A DNA stretch of 64,000 nucleotides from Bacteroidota bacterium (lineage in GTDB: Bacteria; Bacteroidota; Bacteroidia; B-17B0; Aurantibacillaceae): positions 333,062 to 397,061 of the forward strand of contig JAUXTT010000004.1 in NCBI GenBank assembly GCA_030684395.1, read 5' to 3'. A program made the translations under genes and the position numbers. This document shows positions 18,220 to 27,306 of this stretch, in pieces. How positions within the stretch are numbered: the first letter of the stretch is position 1; each line of letters opens with the position of its first letter. The notes beneath the pieces are model-generated. The model worked only from the letters and a program-made list of their open reading frames with translations, had not been told where the DNA came from and searched no databases.

Positions 18220-18227
18220 TAAATTTG
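18220..18227 (+). promoter_or_regulatory. -7 promoter box of the TPR lipoprotein gene
   Basis: taaatttg fits the Bacteroidota -7 consensus TAnnTTTG and lies 16 bases before the ATG at 18243. This supports that start over an upstream in-frame ATG at 18210. The -33 element is weak. Confidence 0.45.
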
Positions 18228-18242
18228 CATAAAATTTACAGC

Positions 18243-19274
18243 ATGAGGATTCTATTTACAGTATTGGTAGTTGGGCAAATTCTATTTTTTTCTTCTTGTG
18301 GAAATTCTTCTAATGAGGTGGCTGATAAAACAGTAGCTGTGGATTCTACCTTAAGTAAATTAAACAGTCCGGAACTAAAAGCGGTAAACAAATCCTTATT
18401 GGAAGACCCGAACAATGCGGCCTTGTATTTTAAAAGAGGTGAATTGTATTTTAAGAACCATGACCTGGAAGCCAGTAAAAATGATGCTTTGAGAGCAATT
18501 AAACTGGATAGCTTAAAACCGGAGTATTTTATGTTACTGTCGGATGCCTACTTTACCGCTAACGAAACCCGTTTTTCTAAAGAGGCATTGGAGCGTTGTT
18601 TAAAAGCCAATCCGGGAAGTATTGATGCTAATTTAAAACTGGCTGAACTTTATTTTTATGTAAAAAAATACACAGAAGCCATCAATTACATAAATGCAGC
18701 CTTAAAGATAAATGAGAATACGGCGAAAGGATATTTTCTGAAAGGTATGTGTTACAAGGAAAGCGGCGATACTTCGCTGGCAATCAGTAGTTTTCAAACA
18801 TGTGTGGAACAGGATAATGATTACTTTGACGGCTACATGGAACTGGGAATCCTATTGGTTGCGAAAAAAAATCCATTGGCAATAGAATACCTGAAAACGG
18901 CTCTGGGCTTGCAACCTGAGAATATGGATATTTATTACAACATGGGACTTTTTTATCAAAAAACTAAAAAGTATGATCTTGCTATTGAGACTTACAAAAA
19001 GATCCTCTCAAAAAACCTGCAATACAAGGAAGCGCATTATAACCTGGGGGCAATAGAAGTAGAAAAAAACAAAAACTACAAAGAAGCCCTGAAACATTTC
19101 AGTAATGCCATTAATGCAGATCCTAACTATGCAGATGCTTATTTTGCAAGAGGTGTGTGTTATGAAGAGCTGAAAGACAAAACCAATGCAATTGCAGATT
19201 ATCAAATGGCTATTCAATTGCAGCCTAACCACCCATTTGCGGTGGAAAATCTAAACGAATTGGAGAAAAAATAA
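18243..19274 (+). CDS. TPR-repeat lipoprotein
   Basis: 343 aa from ATG 18243. The N-terminus MRILFTVLVVGQILFFSSC is a lipoprotein signal with the lipidated Cys at 19, so the product is membrane-anchored in the envelope. A Ser/Asn-rich spacer follows, then about eight TPR repeats (AALYFKRGELYF, AKGYFLKGMCYKES, EAHYNLGAIEV, ADAYFARGVCYEEL) to the end. The second TPR gene across the divergent spacer suggests a related pair. No enzymatic domain is seen. The function is probably protein-complex assembly. Confidence 0.88.
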   Translation: MRILFTVLVVGQILFFSSCGNSSNEVADKTVAVDSTLSKLNSPELKAVNKSLLEDPNNAALYFKRGELYFKNHDLEASKNDALRAIKLDSLKPEYFMLLSDAYFTANETRFSKEALERCLKANPGSIDANLKLAELYFYVKKYTEAINYINAALKINENTAKGYFLKGMCYKESGDTSLAISSFQTCVEQDNDYFDGYMELGILLVAKKNPLAIEYLKTALGLQPENMDIYYNMGLFYQKTKKYDLAIETYKKILSKNLQYKEAHYNLGAIEVEKNKNYKEALKHFSNAINADPNYADAYFARGVCYEELKDKTNAIADYQMAIQLQPNHPFAVENLNELEKK

Positions 19275-19295
19275 TTAAAGAAACTTCGAAAAAAA

Positions 19296-19326
19296 TTTGC
19301 AAATTTTAAAAATCTGTGTACTTTTG
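19296..19326 (+). promoter_or_regulatory. Promoter of tRNA-Gly
   Basis: TTTG at 19296-19299, a 19-base spacer, then TACTTTTG at 19319-19326: an exact match to the Bacteroidota sigma-70-type consensus, 40 bases before the tRNA. Confidence 0.8.
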
Positions 19327-19366
19327 TCCTCCTCAATACGAAAGTACCGAGAGAAACACCAAAAAT

Positions 19367-19442
19367 GCGAAAGTAGCTCAGTTGGTAGAGCGTAACCTTG
19401 CCAAGGTTAAGGTCGCGAGTTCGAGACTCGTCTTTCGCTCCA
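19367..19442 (+). tRNA. tRNA-Gly (anticodon GCC)
   Basis: A complete cloverleaf can be folded: acceptor GCGAAAG/CTTTCGC, D-arm gctc..gagc, anticodon arm aacctt-GCC-aaggtt, and T-arm with GTTCGAGAC. The 3' CCA is encoded (19440-19442) after discriminator T19439. It decodes GGC and GGU. It is flanked by a consensus promoter and a terminator, so it is a single-gene unit. Confidence 0.97.
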
Positions 19443-19444
19443 AG

Positions 19445-19471
19445 ATCCTCCGATTATTCGGGGGATTTTTT
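19445..19471 (+). terminator. Intrinsic terminator of tRNA-Gly
   Basis: Eight-pair stem atcctccg/cgggggat with an ATTATT loop and a six-T tail, three bases after the CCA end. Confidence 0.85.
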
Positions 19472-19570
19472 GTTTATAGGTATTTGGGTATATTTGTTAC
19501 TTGTACAAATTTCGTTTAGAAGGAAGTGCAAGGGGTTGAACAACGATACACAATAACAGAAATTTAAAGC

Positions 19571-20110
19571 ATGACAATTCCCTCTTTTGATAAACCAAGT
19601 AATCTTCTACTCTTCATTGGAATTGGTATTCTTCTTTATGCGTTAAGTTTTCAAATAAAAAGCGGAGAAAATCTAGACAAAAAATATTACGAAGGCAGTC
19701 TTAAAACTCTTCAATTAAAATATGACATAAAATTAGACAGTTCTGAATGTGAAAGCCTTAATAAGAAAATTAATCGTCTTAGATCTGACTCTACTTCTTC
19801 GATAGAGGAAATCCGTATAGTTCAACTTGCTATTGACAAGAAACTAATTCTAAACTCAAAACGTGCAGAAGAAATAAACATAATCAATTCAAATATAAAT
19901 AGGATTTCAAATCAGTATGAATGGGATTCAACAGGCTTTTGGCCTATTTTTATAATAATACTTAGCTTTATTTTTATTGGAATGGGTATTGTCCTTCTTG
20001 TCAAAGAATATGAATTAAAAACATCGAACGACAATACGACAAAAAAAATGACAAATCAATTAAAAAGCGCTTCAAAAGAAAGGCTCAAAAAATACTTTAA
20101 AAATAAATAA
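19571..20110 (+). CDS. Hypothetical membrane protein with two transmembrane helices and coiled coil
   Basis: 179 aa. A transmembrane helix at about residues 11-27 is followed by a long charged coiled coil in the extracytoplasmic region, a second helix at about 123-145 (FWPIFIIILSFIFIGMGIVLL) and a basic cytoplasmic tail ending KKYFKNK. No recognised family. The gene stands alone downstream of tRNA-Gly and is followed by 225 bases without an apparent gene; I see no integrase or attachment-site duplication to suggest an insertion. The coding call rests on a clean frame and a sensible topology. Confidence 0.6.
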   Translation: MTIPSFDKPSNLLLFIGIGILLYALSFQIKSGENLDKKYYEGSLKTLQLKYDIKLDSSECESLNKKINRLRSDSTSSIEEIRIVQLAIDKKLILNSKRAEEINIINSNINRISNQYEWDSTGFWPIFIIILSFIFIGMGIVLLVKEYELKTSNDNTTKKMTNQLKSASKERLKKYFKNK

Positions 20111-20335
20111 TTGTTATAAAAATGACTAATTAAATCTAATCACTGAAGCTTAAGAGAAACCTAATAAGACTTAAGTGCAAGTCATTCCCACATAAGTCGA
20201 AGCTATTCTGTATTTATATCAAGGAACAAGTTATCTATACGCTGCCACTTACCAATTCATACCTGCCACTTATTAAATACAGCTATGGCTATGTTTTTTA
20301 GCAACTACATTTGATTAACGCTAAAAACAAACACC

Positions 20336-21271
20336 ATGAAAACATTAATTTTAAACCTCGCTCTCATCCTTGTGATGATGCTTTTTTCCTGCAAACAAAA
20401 AAGTAATGAGCTTGATTCCGATTCAATAAATGTTGCAAACATTGATATTGCGCCACCTTCTGCTTCTATGGAATATAGTGCAGACCTAAATGCCCCACCG
20501 CCTCCGGTAAAAGAAATGGTAAAATTTGCACCTCCAGAAGTGAAAGACGATGCAGTTGAGACAAATGATTTGACATCAAACTCCCCTACAAAAAAATCAG
20601 TTGCTAAAAAAATCATCAAGGATGGAAATATCTCTGTGAAAGCAAAAGATATTGCAGCATCTAAAAAAGGAATTGATGAAACAGTAAAAAAATTAAACGC
20701 TTATTATGAAGTAGAAGATCTTCAAAACAATGATCAGTCAACGTCCTACGATCTAAAAATTAGAGTACCCTCCATAAACTTCGAAAAACTAATTGCAGCT
20801 ATTGAAGGCGGCAAAGATGAAATAACAAGCAAAAGCATTCAGGCACGTGATGTTACGGAAGAGTTCATGGACATTGAAACCCGCCTGAGCAACAAAAGAG
20901 AATACCTGAAAAGATATAAAGAACTCCTTGCAAAAGCGCTAAAAGTAGATGATATACTTGCCATTGAAGAAAACATAAGAGTTCTGCAGGAGGAAATTGA
21001 GAGCAGCGAAGGAAGATTAAAATACCTGGGCGATCAGGTTGCCTACAGTACTTTAAACTTAAACATCTACAAAGAAAAAGCCTTCGTTTACAAAGCGCCC
21101 GAAGAAGACAAATTCTCGGAAAGAGTAAAAAAATCATTAGGTAATGGCTGGAGCTCGGTAGTGAACTTTGTATTATGGTTAATTACTATTTGGCCTTTTA
21201 TTATTGTGATGTTGGTATTGTTTTTTGCTGTGAGAAGATTTATTAAGAAATGGAGAAGCAAAAAGAAGTAA
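20336..21271 (+). CDS. DUF4349 lipoprotein
   Basis: 311 aa. The N-terminal lipoprotein signal ends LFSC (Cys19). A Pro-rich acidic linker follows (about 30-90). The DUF4349 domain spans about 95-260, with the SYDLKIRVP, ARDVTEEFMDIETRL and GDQVAYSTLNL motifs, and includes a helical hairpin (LSNKREYLKRYKELLAKA). A C-terminal transmembrane helix ends in a Lys/Arg-rich tail. Family members are envelope proteins of unknown function. A TACATTTG -7 box is at 20306-20313. Confidence 0.9.
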   Translation: MKTLILNLALILVMMLFSCKQKSNELDSDSINVANIDIAPPSASMEYSADLNAPPPPVKEMVKFAPPEVKDDAVETNDLTSNSPTKKSVAKKIIKDGNISVKAKDIAASKKGIDETVKKLNAYYEVEDLQNNDQSTSYDLKIRVPSINFEKLIAAIEGGKDEITSKSIQARDVTEEFMDIETRLSNKREYLKRYKELLAKALKVDDILAIEENIRVLQEEIESSEGRLKYLGDQVAYSTLNLNIYKEKAFVYKAPEEDKFSERVKKSLGNGWSSVVNFVLWLITIWPFIIVMLVLFFAVRRFIKKWRSKKK

Positions 21272-21341
21272 TAAGCATTGAATATCTTTTTTTAATTTAT
21301 GTATATTTGATAATGGCAAAACTCTTAGCATCATAAAACAT

Positions 21342-21722
21342 ATGGAACACAGCGAAAAAATCAAAGAATGTTATAAAGCAGCTTCAAACTATCCTGATCT
21401 TGCAAAACGATTAAATCAAATTGGAGTAGAATCATATACTGTAGATACAGCAAGCGGCACAGTACTTTATAGATTTAAAGAAGGAAAAAACACTTTGCAT
21501 CCGGGAAACATTGCTGCAAGAGTAATTAACGAAAACTTCAACGAACAAAAAACAATTGAAGCGGTTAGAAACAATCAGCAAGGGAGAACAGATTATCTGG
21601 GCTTCATGAATGAAATTGCAGAAGCAGGCGTTAGATTTTACGAGGCAACACTATGCGGCGATAACAAAAGAGTAAGTTATATTGGGAAAGGTGGTTTTTA
21701 TGAAGAGGCAATTCCGTGGTAA
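21342..21722 (+). CDS. DUF1398 family protein
   Basis: 126-aa soluble protein matching DUF1398 along its length: the N-terminal helical segment, GVESYTVDTASGT, YRFKEGK, and the C-terminal FYEATLCGDNKRVSYIG. Relatives include E. coli YbcV and are sometimes labelled phage envelope proteins without good evidence. Function unknown. A TATATTTG -7 box lies at 21302-21309. It is monocistronic; the next element downstream is a hairpin-forming repeat. Confidence 0.85.
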   Translation: MEHSEKIKECYKAASNYPDLAKRLNQIGVESYTVDTASGTVLYRFKEGKNTLHPGNIAARVINENFNEQKTIEAVRNNQQGRTDYLGFMNEIAEAGVRFYEATLCGDNKRVSYIGKGGFYEEAIPW

Positions 21723-21734
21723 AAAAAATCTTTA

Positions 21735-21819
21735 ACCATATAAGGGCGTAGAAGAAATCAATAACTCAACCTTAAATGACCTTATATGCCTTATATGCCT
21801 TATATGCCTTATATGGTTC
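21735..21819. repeat. AACCATATAAGG...CCTTATATGGTT element, copy 1
   Basis: 12-bp perfect terminal inverted repeats (aaccatataagg / ccttatatggtt) enclose about 60 bases. The right part has four exact tandem copies of ccttatatg (21781-21816). It shares its internal left sequence (ggcgtagaagaaa) with copy 2 at 22545. It lies between the converging DUF1398 and response-regulator genes. Confidence 0.8.
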
Positions 21820-21827
21820 AGTAAACT

Positions 21828-21933
21828 AAACCGGATCCACATCAATTTTAATTCAAGTCTTTTTGATATCGTGCTTTTGAAATTGCTGAATAGGCGCTAG
21901 GATGTATTTCCGGAATTTAACCACAGTAAATTC
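21828..21933 (-). pseudogene. Decayed duplicate of the priA 3' end
   Basis: About 106 bases align, with small gaps and many substitutions, to the last ~35 codons of priA including its stop region (22620-22730): shared blocks include taaaccgg, tccacatc, attttaat and tttgaaattgctgaat. It is preceded by the same repeat element as priA, so element plus priA tail were duplicated together. It is not translatable as a gene. Confidence 0.75.
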
Positions 21934-21949
21934 ACTCTAACTAACCAAC

Positions 21950-22375
21950 TCATTTTGAAAACCCCTTAACAACAACCCGAATAGGTTTTGCAATGAGAAC
22001 ATCAAGAAGATGGGTAAGTTTTTCCCAATACTTGTTCCCTTTTATGATATAATCTTTTGCTCCTGCTCTGAACAAATCAATTGCTATCGCAATATCTTCA
22101 TTACTTGATAACATAATCACTTCTGTTTTAGGGTTGGTCTCTTTAATTTTTTTCAAAATATCTAAACCATTTTTACCCTCTAAATAATAATCAAGTATAA
22201 TAATCTGGGTTTCATTACTGATCTCTTTTAAACAAGATTCACCATCGTCAAAGGTTGATATAACTAAAGCTGGTCCAAACCTGTTTTGCAGATACGTCTT
22301 CAAACTGCTAACAAGTAGCTTGTTATCGTCAACAATAAATAGTTTTGTTACTTGCGTATCCATTTGCGCCTCCAT
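21950..22375 (-). CDS. Single-domain response regulator (REC)
   Basis: 141 aa, a receiver domain without an output domain. The phosphorylation site is Asp62 (ILDYYLEG), the acidic pair Asp16-Asp17 is in IVDDNK, Ser90/91 sits in the conserved switch position and Lys112 in YIIKG. It is probably a CheY-like relay protein; no kinase gene is adjacent. It lies inside a segment flanked by duplicated priA-tail sequences, which suggests it was inserted next to priA. Met5 is an alternative start. Confidence 0.92.
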   Translation of the reverse strand: MEAQMDTQVTKLFIVDDNKLLVSSLKTYLQNRFGPALVISTFDDGESCLKEISNETQIIILDYYLEGKNGLDILKKIKETNPKTEVIMLSSNEDIAIAIDLFRAGAKDYIIKGNKYWEKLTHLLDVLIAKPIRVVVKGFSK

Positions 22376-22544
22376 TTTATATAATAGTATAAATCCTACT
22401 ACAAAGGACGGGAAATATAAGTACTAAGGTCTTACATAAGTAAATCTAAATCATACATATTTCACGCTTTTTCAATTAGAAGCGTTGGTTGGAGCGGAAA
22501 TTATTAAGTAAATTGAATAATATATAAAATGAATTTATTTTTAA

Positions 22545-22612
22545 AACCATATAAGGGCATAGAAGAAAAACCGCTCGCCAACCTTATGTGATCTTATATG
22601 CCTTATATGGTT
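22545..22612. repeat. AACCATATAAGG...CCTTATATGGTT element, copy 2
   Basis: Same 12-bp perfect terminal inverted repeats as copies at 21735 and 27787; two 9-base ccttatatg/tcttatatg units on the right. It lies directly downstream of the priA stop and could serve as the priA transcription end. Confidence 0.8.
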
Positions 22613-22619
22613 AAATATA

Positions 22620-25142
22620 TTAAACCGGGTCCACATCGATTTTAATCCTGATCTTTTTATTGATGTCGTGTTTTTGAAATTGCTGAATCGCCATTCTGAT
22701 ATGCTCCCGAATTTTTGCAGCTGAAAATTCTCGCTCGTATTTAAGCATGATGTTTTTGTAGAATTCGTTTTTGATCCTCGCTACCAAAGGAAACTCAGGG
22801 CCCAATACACGCTCGTGAAAATGTTTTTTTAATTCATCTGTTAACTGTGCGGCTCCTTCGTTTAATAAGAACAGATCTTTACATATCAAAGTGAACTCAA
22901 TGATCCTGAAAAAAGGCGGATAATTAAATTGTTGTCGGTCGTGCATTTGAGCTTCGTAAAAAGCATTATAATCACCTTGTTTTACCAATTGCAATATGGC
23001 ATGATTGGGTTGTGAAGTTTGAATAACTACTTTCCCTTTTACATCTTTCCTGCCTGCACGCCCGCTTACCTGAGTAATTAATTGATATGCTTTTTCATGT
23101 GTTCTGAAATCGGGATAGTTCAAAGCCTGATCAGCGCTGATAACTCCCACCAGGCTCACATTATCAAAATCGAGTCCTTTGGTTACCATTTGCGTACCAA
23201 TCAAAATATCGATGTTTCCGTGCTCAAAATCATCTATCAATTGTTTGTATGCATACTTACTTCGAGTAGAGTCCAGATCCATACGAGCAGTTTTTGCTTC
23301 CGGGAATAAGAGTTCAATTTCTTCCTCTATCTTTTCAGTTCCAAAACCTTTGTAACGTAAATCGGAATTTCCACATGCACCACAAGATGAAGGCGGAGAA
23401 ACAGATGATCCGCAATAATGACAAACCAAACGATTAGAAGCTTTGTGATAGATCAATGCCACATCGCACTGAGTACAATGCGGAACCCAATTGCAGGTAT
23501 AACATTCTGTATATGGAGCAAAACCTCTTCTATTCTGAAACAATATCACCTGCTCCTTTCTGTCTAATGCTAATTTAATTTCATCCTTTAAACGTAGAGT
23601 GAATAATGAATTCTTATTGTCCTCCGTTCTGTCAGCTTTAGAATCTACTGTCTCAATTTCAGGAACAGTGGCTTCACCAAATCGTTGACTCAATGTAACC
23701 AAACCAAATTTATGTTCGTGTGCATTGTAATAAGTTTCTAATGCAGGTGTTGCTGAACCCAATACTACTTTTGCTTTGTGAAGATGTGCCAGGTAAATGG
23801 ATGAGTCACGTGCATTGTAACGTGGTGCGTTATCATGTTGTTTATAAGATGAATCGTGTTCTTCATCCACAATGATCAAACCTAAATTAGTGAAGGGAAG
23901 AAACAAGGCTGAACGTGCTCCCAACACCACATCGTAATTTACATGTCGGTTCAGTGATTCGGATACAGTTTCGTTTCCGGCAACACTATTCCATATTTCT
24001 ACACGCTCGTTCTCCGAAAACTTAGAGTGGTATACTCCTACTCTGTCTCCAAAAAAATTACGAACTCTATAAATTAACTGTGTGGTAAGCGCTATCTCGG
24101 GCACTAGAAAAAGAACCTGTTTGCCTTCTTCCAGGGTTTTCTCTATTAACTTACAATAGATTTCTGTTTTACCACTTCCGGTAATACCGTGTAACAGAAC
24201 CACATTCTTTGTTTCGAAATGCTGTTTTATTTCAGCAAGAGATTTTTCCTGTACATCACTTAAGGAAATAGTTTTACGCGCTTCCTGATCTATCTTCAAA
24301 CGTGAAATCTCAAAATCCTGCGATTCGAATGCTTCTTTTTTTATGAGACCATTTATTCCACCTACATCAAAAATTTTAGAAAACTCACTCTTCTTCACCC
24401 ATCTGTCAATAGGCAGTGTTTTTTTCAAACCGCTGATGTTGCCCATTTTATTGAGGTAGTATAATAAGACCTCAACCTGCTTATGAGCTTTCCTTTCGAG
24501 GGCATTAAAAAATTCTTCAAATAATTTTTCGTCATTAATGTATTTTTCATTCAGCCTCACATACGGAACCAATTTAGGTTTGTAACGTTCGCTGATTTCT
24601 TCGAAATTGATCACCAATTTTTTCTGACGTAAAGATCTAACAATGGGCTGAGGGTTTTTCACCTTCAACAAATCAGCTATCTCACTAACCAACATGGTTT
24701 CTCTTGCCTGCAAAGCTTCGATCACCATGCTTTCTTTATCGGTAAGCACAGAAAGATCAAGCGAAGAAAAATCATATTCTCCGTTCAATACTATTTTTGT
24801 TTCGCTGTTCAGTTTTAATCCTGCCGGTAATGCAGCATTCATTACTTCACCAATATGGCACATGTAATAACCAGCCATCCATTCCCAAAAAGTGAATTGA
24901 GTTTCGTTTACAACGGGTGCTTCATCTACAATAGATTCAATGTAACGTGCTTCGTATTGTGATGGCGCATTGGAATGTATATTTCTGACTAAAGCTGTAT
25001 ATAATTTACTTTTACCAAACTGAACAACAACACGAGAACCAACACGTACTGCATTGGTCATTTCTACAGGAACACGATAAGTGAACAAATTAGGAACTGC
25101 CAAAGGCACCACCACATCTATAAAAAGAGTTGGATGTTCCAT
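22620..25142 (-). CDS. priA: Primosomal protein N' (PriA helicase)
   Basis: 840-aa DEAH-type 3'-5' helicase that recognises stalled forks and reloads the replicative helicase. There is an N-terminal 3'-DNA-binding domain (VPLAVPNLFTYRVP), a winged-helix region, and the helicase core with Walker A GITGSGKTE, the DEEHD box and GSATPALE. A zinc-binding insert has four CxxC-type pairs (CYTC, CTQC, CHYC, CGAC). Motifs V/VI (GTQMVTKGLDF, QVSGRAGR) and a C-terminal domain follow. Its ATG overlaps the stop of the upstream glycosyltransferase gene by one base. Confidence 0.97.
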   Translation of the reverse strand: MEHPTLFIDVVVPLAVPNLFTYRVPVEMTNAVRVGSRVVVQFGKSKLYTALVRNIHSNAPSQYEARYIESIVDEAPVVNETQFTFWEWMAGYYMCHIGEVMNAALPAGLKLNSETKIVLNGEYDFSSLDLSVLTDKESMVIEALQARETMLVSEIADLLKVKNPQPIVRSLRQKKLVINFEEISERYKPKLVPYVRLNEKYINDEKLFEEFFNALERKAHKQVEVLLYYLNKMGNISGLKKTLPIDRWVKKSEFSKIFDVGGINGLIKKEAFESQDFEISRLKIDQEARKTISLSDVQEKSLAEIKQHFETKNVVLLHGITGSGKTEIYCKLIEKTLEEGKQVLFLVPEIALTTQLIYRVRNFFGDRVGVYHSKFSENERVEIWNSVAGNETVSESLNRHVNYDVVLGARSALFLPFTNLGLIIVDEEHDSSYKQHDNAPRYNARDSSIYLAHLHKAKVVLGSATPALETYYNAHEHKFGLVTLSQRFGEATVPEIETVDSKADRTEDNKNSLFTLRLKDEIKLALDRKEQVILFQNRRGFAPYTECYTCNWVPHCTQCDVALIYHKASNRLVCHYCGSSVSPPSSCGACGNSDLRYKGFGTEKIEEEIELLFPEAKTARMDLDSTRSKYAYKQLIDDFEHGNIDILIGTQMVTKGLDFDNVSLVGVISADQALNYPDFRTHEKAYQLITQVSGRAGRKDVKGKVVIQTSQPNHAILQLVKQGDYNAFYEAQMHDRQQFNYPPFFRIIEFTLICKDLFLLNEGAAQLTDELKKHFHERVLGPEFPLVARIKNEFYKNIMLKYEREFSAAKIREHIRMAIQQFQKHDINKKIRIKIDVDPV

Positions 25143-26266
25143 TATGATACTATTTTTTCAATGGACTTCCAAAGCAGATCAGCTGAGCGATCCCACGAGA
25201 ATTTATTTCTTTGAACTTTACCTGCGTCTATTAATTCAATGCGTTTAGGTCTATCGTTGTACAAATACAACATAGCATTTTTTACTTCGTTTACTTCGTA
25301 CGGATTTACATATAATGCCGCATCGCCTGCTACTTCAGGCATAGAAGTAACGTTGGCAGAAATAATGGGAACATCACATTGCATAGCCTCTAAAAGAGGA
25401 ATCCCAAATCCTTCAAAATAGGGAATAAATGTAAGAGCAAAAGCCGAACCCAACACTTCATTTAATCCGCTTGCACTTAACCTTCCGGTAAAGATCACAT
25501 CATCGGTATGTTTCATTCCGGTAAGAACTTGTTTTAATTCATCCATTCCCCAGAAAGATGCGCCTGCCAATACTAATTTAAAATCGGAATTAGATTCTGT
25601 TTTAAATAATTCAAAAGCCTGCAATAAACGTTTAATGTTTTTACGTGTGTGTAATGACCCCACAAAAACAAAAAACTCCTTTCCATCGGTAAGTTTTGCT
25701 TTCACTTTTTGTTTTACCTCATCATCAACCGGGAAAAAAGTTTCGTTGATACCATTATATACAACATCAATTTTATCAGGATCAACAGCATAAGAATCAA
25801 CAAGGTCTTTTTTACTGTACTCAGAAACCGTTGCAATACGAGCCGCTTCCTTTGCAAATAAAGGGAAGAAACGATTATAATATTTACTTGTCCAAAAAGG
25901 AAGGTCTTTTGGAAGATGTTTAAAATTGATATCGTGGATGACAGGTAACTGTTTGCACTTTGCTCCTAAAGCAAGCATCCCATCAGGTGAAAGAAAAAGA
26001 TCCGGCTTTAATTTGTTCAACACCGATTTAACTGAATACTGAAACCATGCATAGTACAAAAAGGGATGTCGTGCTTGTGGACCTAATGACATAGGTGTAA
26101 TATTATCAGCAAACACAAAGTCTTCATCAAAATGTCTATCGAATAAAAACACAAAGTGAATGTCTTTTTGCTGTTCAGTAATTCTCTTAAGTGTTTGATA
26201 ACCGAACCAACCGATTCCATCCAATCGGTTCTTCAATAAATAACGGGTATTTACAACTATTTGCAC
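25142..26266 (-). CDS. GT4-family glycosyltransferase
   Basis: 374 aa, GT-B fold. The N-terminal domain has the acceptor-binding region (DGIGWFGYQTL, HDINFKHLP). The C-terminal nucleotide-sugar domain has FVGSLHTRKNI, the ribose-contacting loop and the EX7E motif in YFEGFGIPLLEAMQ. It transfers a sugar from a nucleotide donor, probably in surface polysaccharide synthesis; donor and acceptor are unknown. It is translationally coupled to priA (TAATG overlap), an odd functional pairing probably due only to genome packing. Confidence 0.92.
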   Translation of the reverse strand: MQIVVNTRYLLKNRLDGIGWFGYQTLKRITEQQKDIHFVFLFDRHFDEDFVFADNITPMSLGPQARHPFLYYAWFQYSVKSVLNKLKPDLFLSPDGMLALGAKCKQLPVIHDINFKHLPKDLPFWTSKYYNRFFPLFAKEAARIATVSEYSKKDLVDSYAVDPDKIDVVYNGINETFFPVDDEVKQKVKAKLTDGKEFFVFVGSLHTRKNIKRLLQAFELFKTESNSDFKLVLAGASFWGMDELKQVLTGMKHTDDVIFTGRLSASGLNEVLGSAFALTFIPYFEGFGIPLLEAMQCDVPIISANVTSMPEVAGDAALYVNPYEVNEVKNAMLYLYNDRPKRIELIDAGKVQRNKFSWDRSADLLWKSIEKIVS

Positions 26267-26413
26267 GGCTTAAAGATAAGATTTTATTGAAATACGGGAT
26301 TAATGAAACGAAGAAATTCCTGTGAATTAAACTGTTAGTAATCAACATGAATGAAGACATGCTTACAATTCCTGTTTCACAATATTTTCGTACTTTTGAG
26401 AAAAACTGATCTA

Positions 26414-27208
26414 ATGTCTGAAACAGCGTTGAAAGTAGAAACAATGGCCGATTATATGGCGCGTGGTGAAGCTCCTGAAATTCTATTTTGGGTAGGATGC
26501 TCTGGTAGTTTTGATGATCGTGCAAAAAAGATCACCAAAGCCATTGTGCGCATTTTGAACCATGTTGGGATGAAGTTCGCTGTTTTAGGAACTGAGGAAA
26601 GCTGTAGCGGTGATCCTGCCAAGCGTGCAGGAAATGAGTTTTTGTTTCAGATGCAGGCCATGAGCAACATTACCTTAATGAATGCTTATGAGGTAAAAAA
26701 GATTGTTACAGGCTGCCCGCATTGTTTTAATACCATTAAAAACGAATACCCTGAACTGGGTGGAAAATACGAAGTAGTACATCACACACAATTGGTGCAG
26801 GAACTGATTAATTCAGGAAAACTAAAAGTTCAGGGTGGTGAATTCAAAGGAAAAAAAATTGTTTATCACGATCCCTGCTATTTAGGAAGGGCGAACGATG
26901 TGTATGAAGCGCCTCGTGAGATCATACAAAAACTGGATGTGGAATTAGCAGAAATGAAACGCAGCAGAGCAAATGGTTTGTGTTGCGGTGCTGGTGGAGC
27001 GCAAATGTTCAAAGAATCAGAAAAAGGTGATAAAGAAGTAAGCACCGAAAGAGCAGAAGAAGCACTGGCCGAAAACCCGGATGTAATTGCGGTTGGTTGT
27101 CCGTTTTGTAATACAATGATGACGGATGGTGTAAAGCATTTTAATAAAGAAGATAAAACGAAAGTATTGGACATTGCGGAACTTATTGCTTCAGCTAACG
27201 ACCTATAG
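26414..27208 (+). CDS. CCG-domain Fe-S protein (heterodisulfide reductase subunit B-like)
   Basis: 264 aa from ATG 26414; the longer frame upstream has no family resemblance. Two cysteine-rich CCG domains are present: first WVGCSGSF, ESCSGDP and VTGCPHCFNTI; second HDPCYLGR, NGLCCGAGGAQMF and VGCPFCNTMM. Family members coordinate unusual Fe-S clusters and pass electrons in complexes with quinone, disulfide or acyl-CoA substrates. In Bacteroidota this protein usually pairs with a second Fe-S/membrane subunit, which is not adjacent here. Cytoplasmic. Confidence 0.9.
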   Translation: MSETALKVETMADYMARGEAPEILFWVGCSGSFDDRAKKITKAIVRILNHVGMKFAVLGTEESCSGDPAKRAGNEFLFQMQAMSNITLMNAYEVKKIVTGCPHCFNTIKNEYPELGGKYEVVHHTQLVQELINSGKLKVQGGEFKGKKIVYHDPCYLGRANDVYEAPREIIQKLDVELAEMKRSRANGLCCGAGGAQMFKESEKGDKEVSTERAEEALAENPDVIAVGCPFCNTMMTDGVKHFNKEDKTKVLDIAELIASANDL

Positions 27209-27285
27209 TTCTCGACTTCTCCCGATAGCTATCGGGACGAACTGACAATAAACACCTTATGTCACTTCGAGCGCAGTCGAGAAGT
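27209..27285. repeat. Composite repeat: tcccgatagctatcggga palindrome inside a ttctcgact/agtcgagaa inverted repeat
   Basis: The 18-bp palindrome is at 27220-27237. Around it, ttctcgact (27209-27217) and agtcgagaa (27275-27283) form an outer inverted repeat, and cacttcgagcgcagtcgagaagt (27263-27285) is itself a near-palindrome of the dispersed TCGAAG type. It lies between two co-directional genes. Confidence 0.7.
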
Positions 27286-27306
27286 AGACATACAAAAAAG
27301 AAAAAC

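Noticed and set aside
19367..21722. tRNA-Gly as an integration site for a genomic island
   Set aside because: No repeated tRNA end and no integrase downstream; the following genes are plain chromosomal types.
21342..21722. DUF1398 protein as a phage envelope protein
   Set aside because: The label is inherited from weak annotation; no phage context here.
21781..21816. Four tandem ccttatatg units as a CRISPR-like array
   Set aside because: 9-base units without spacers; explained by the repeat element. No cas genes and no other array in the window.
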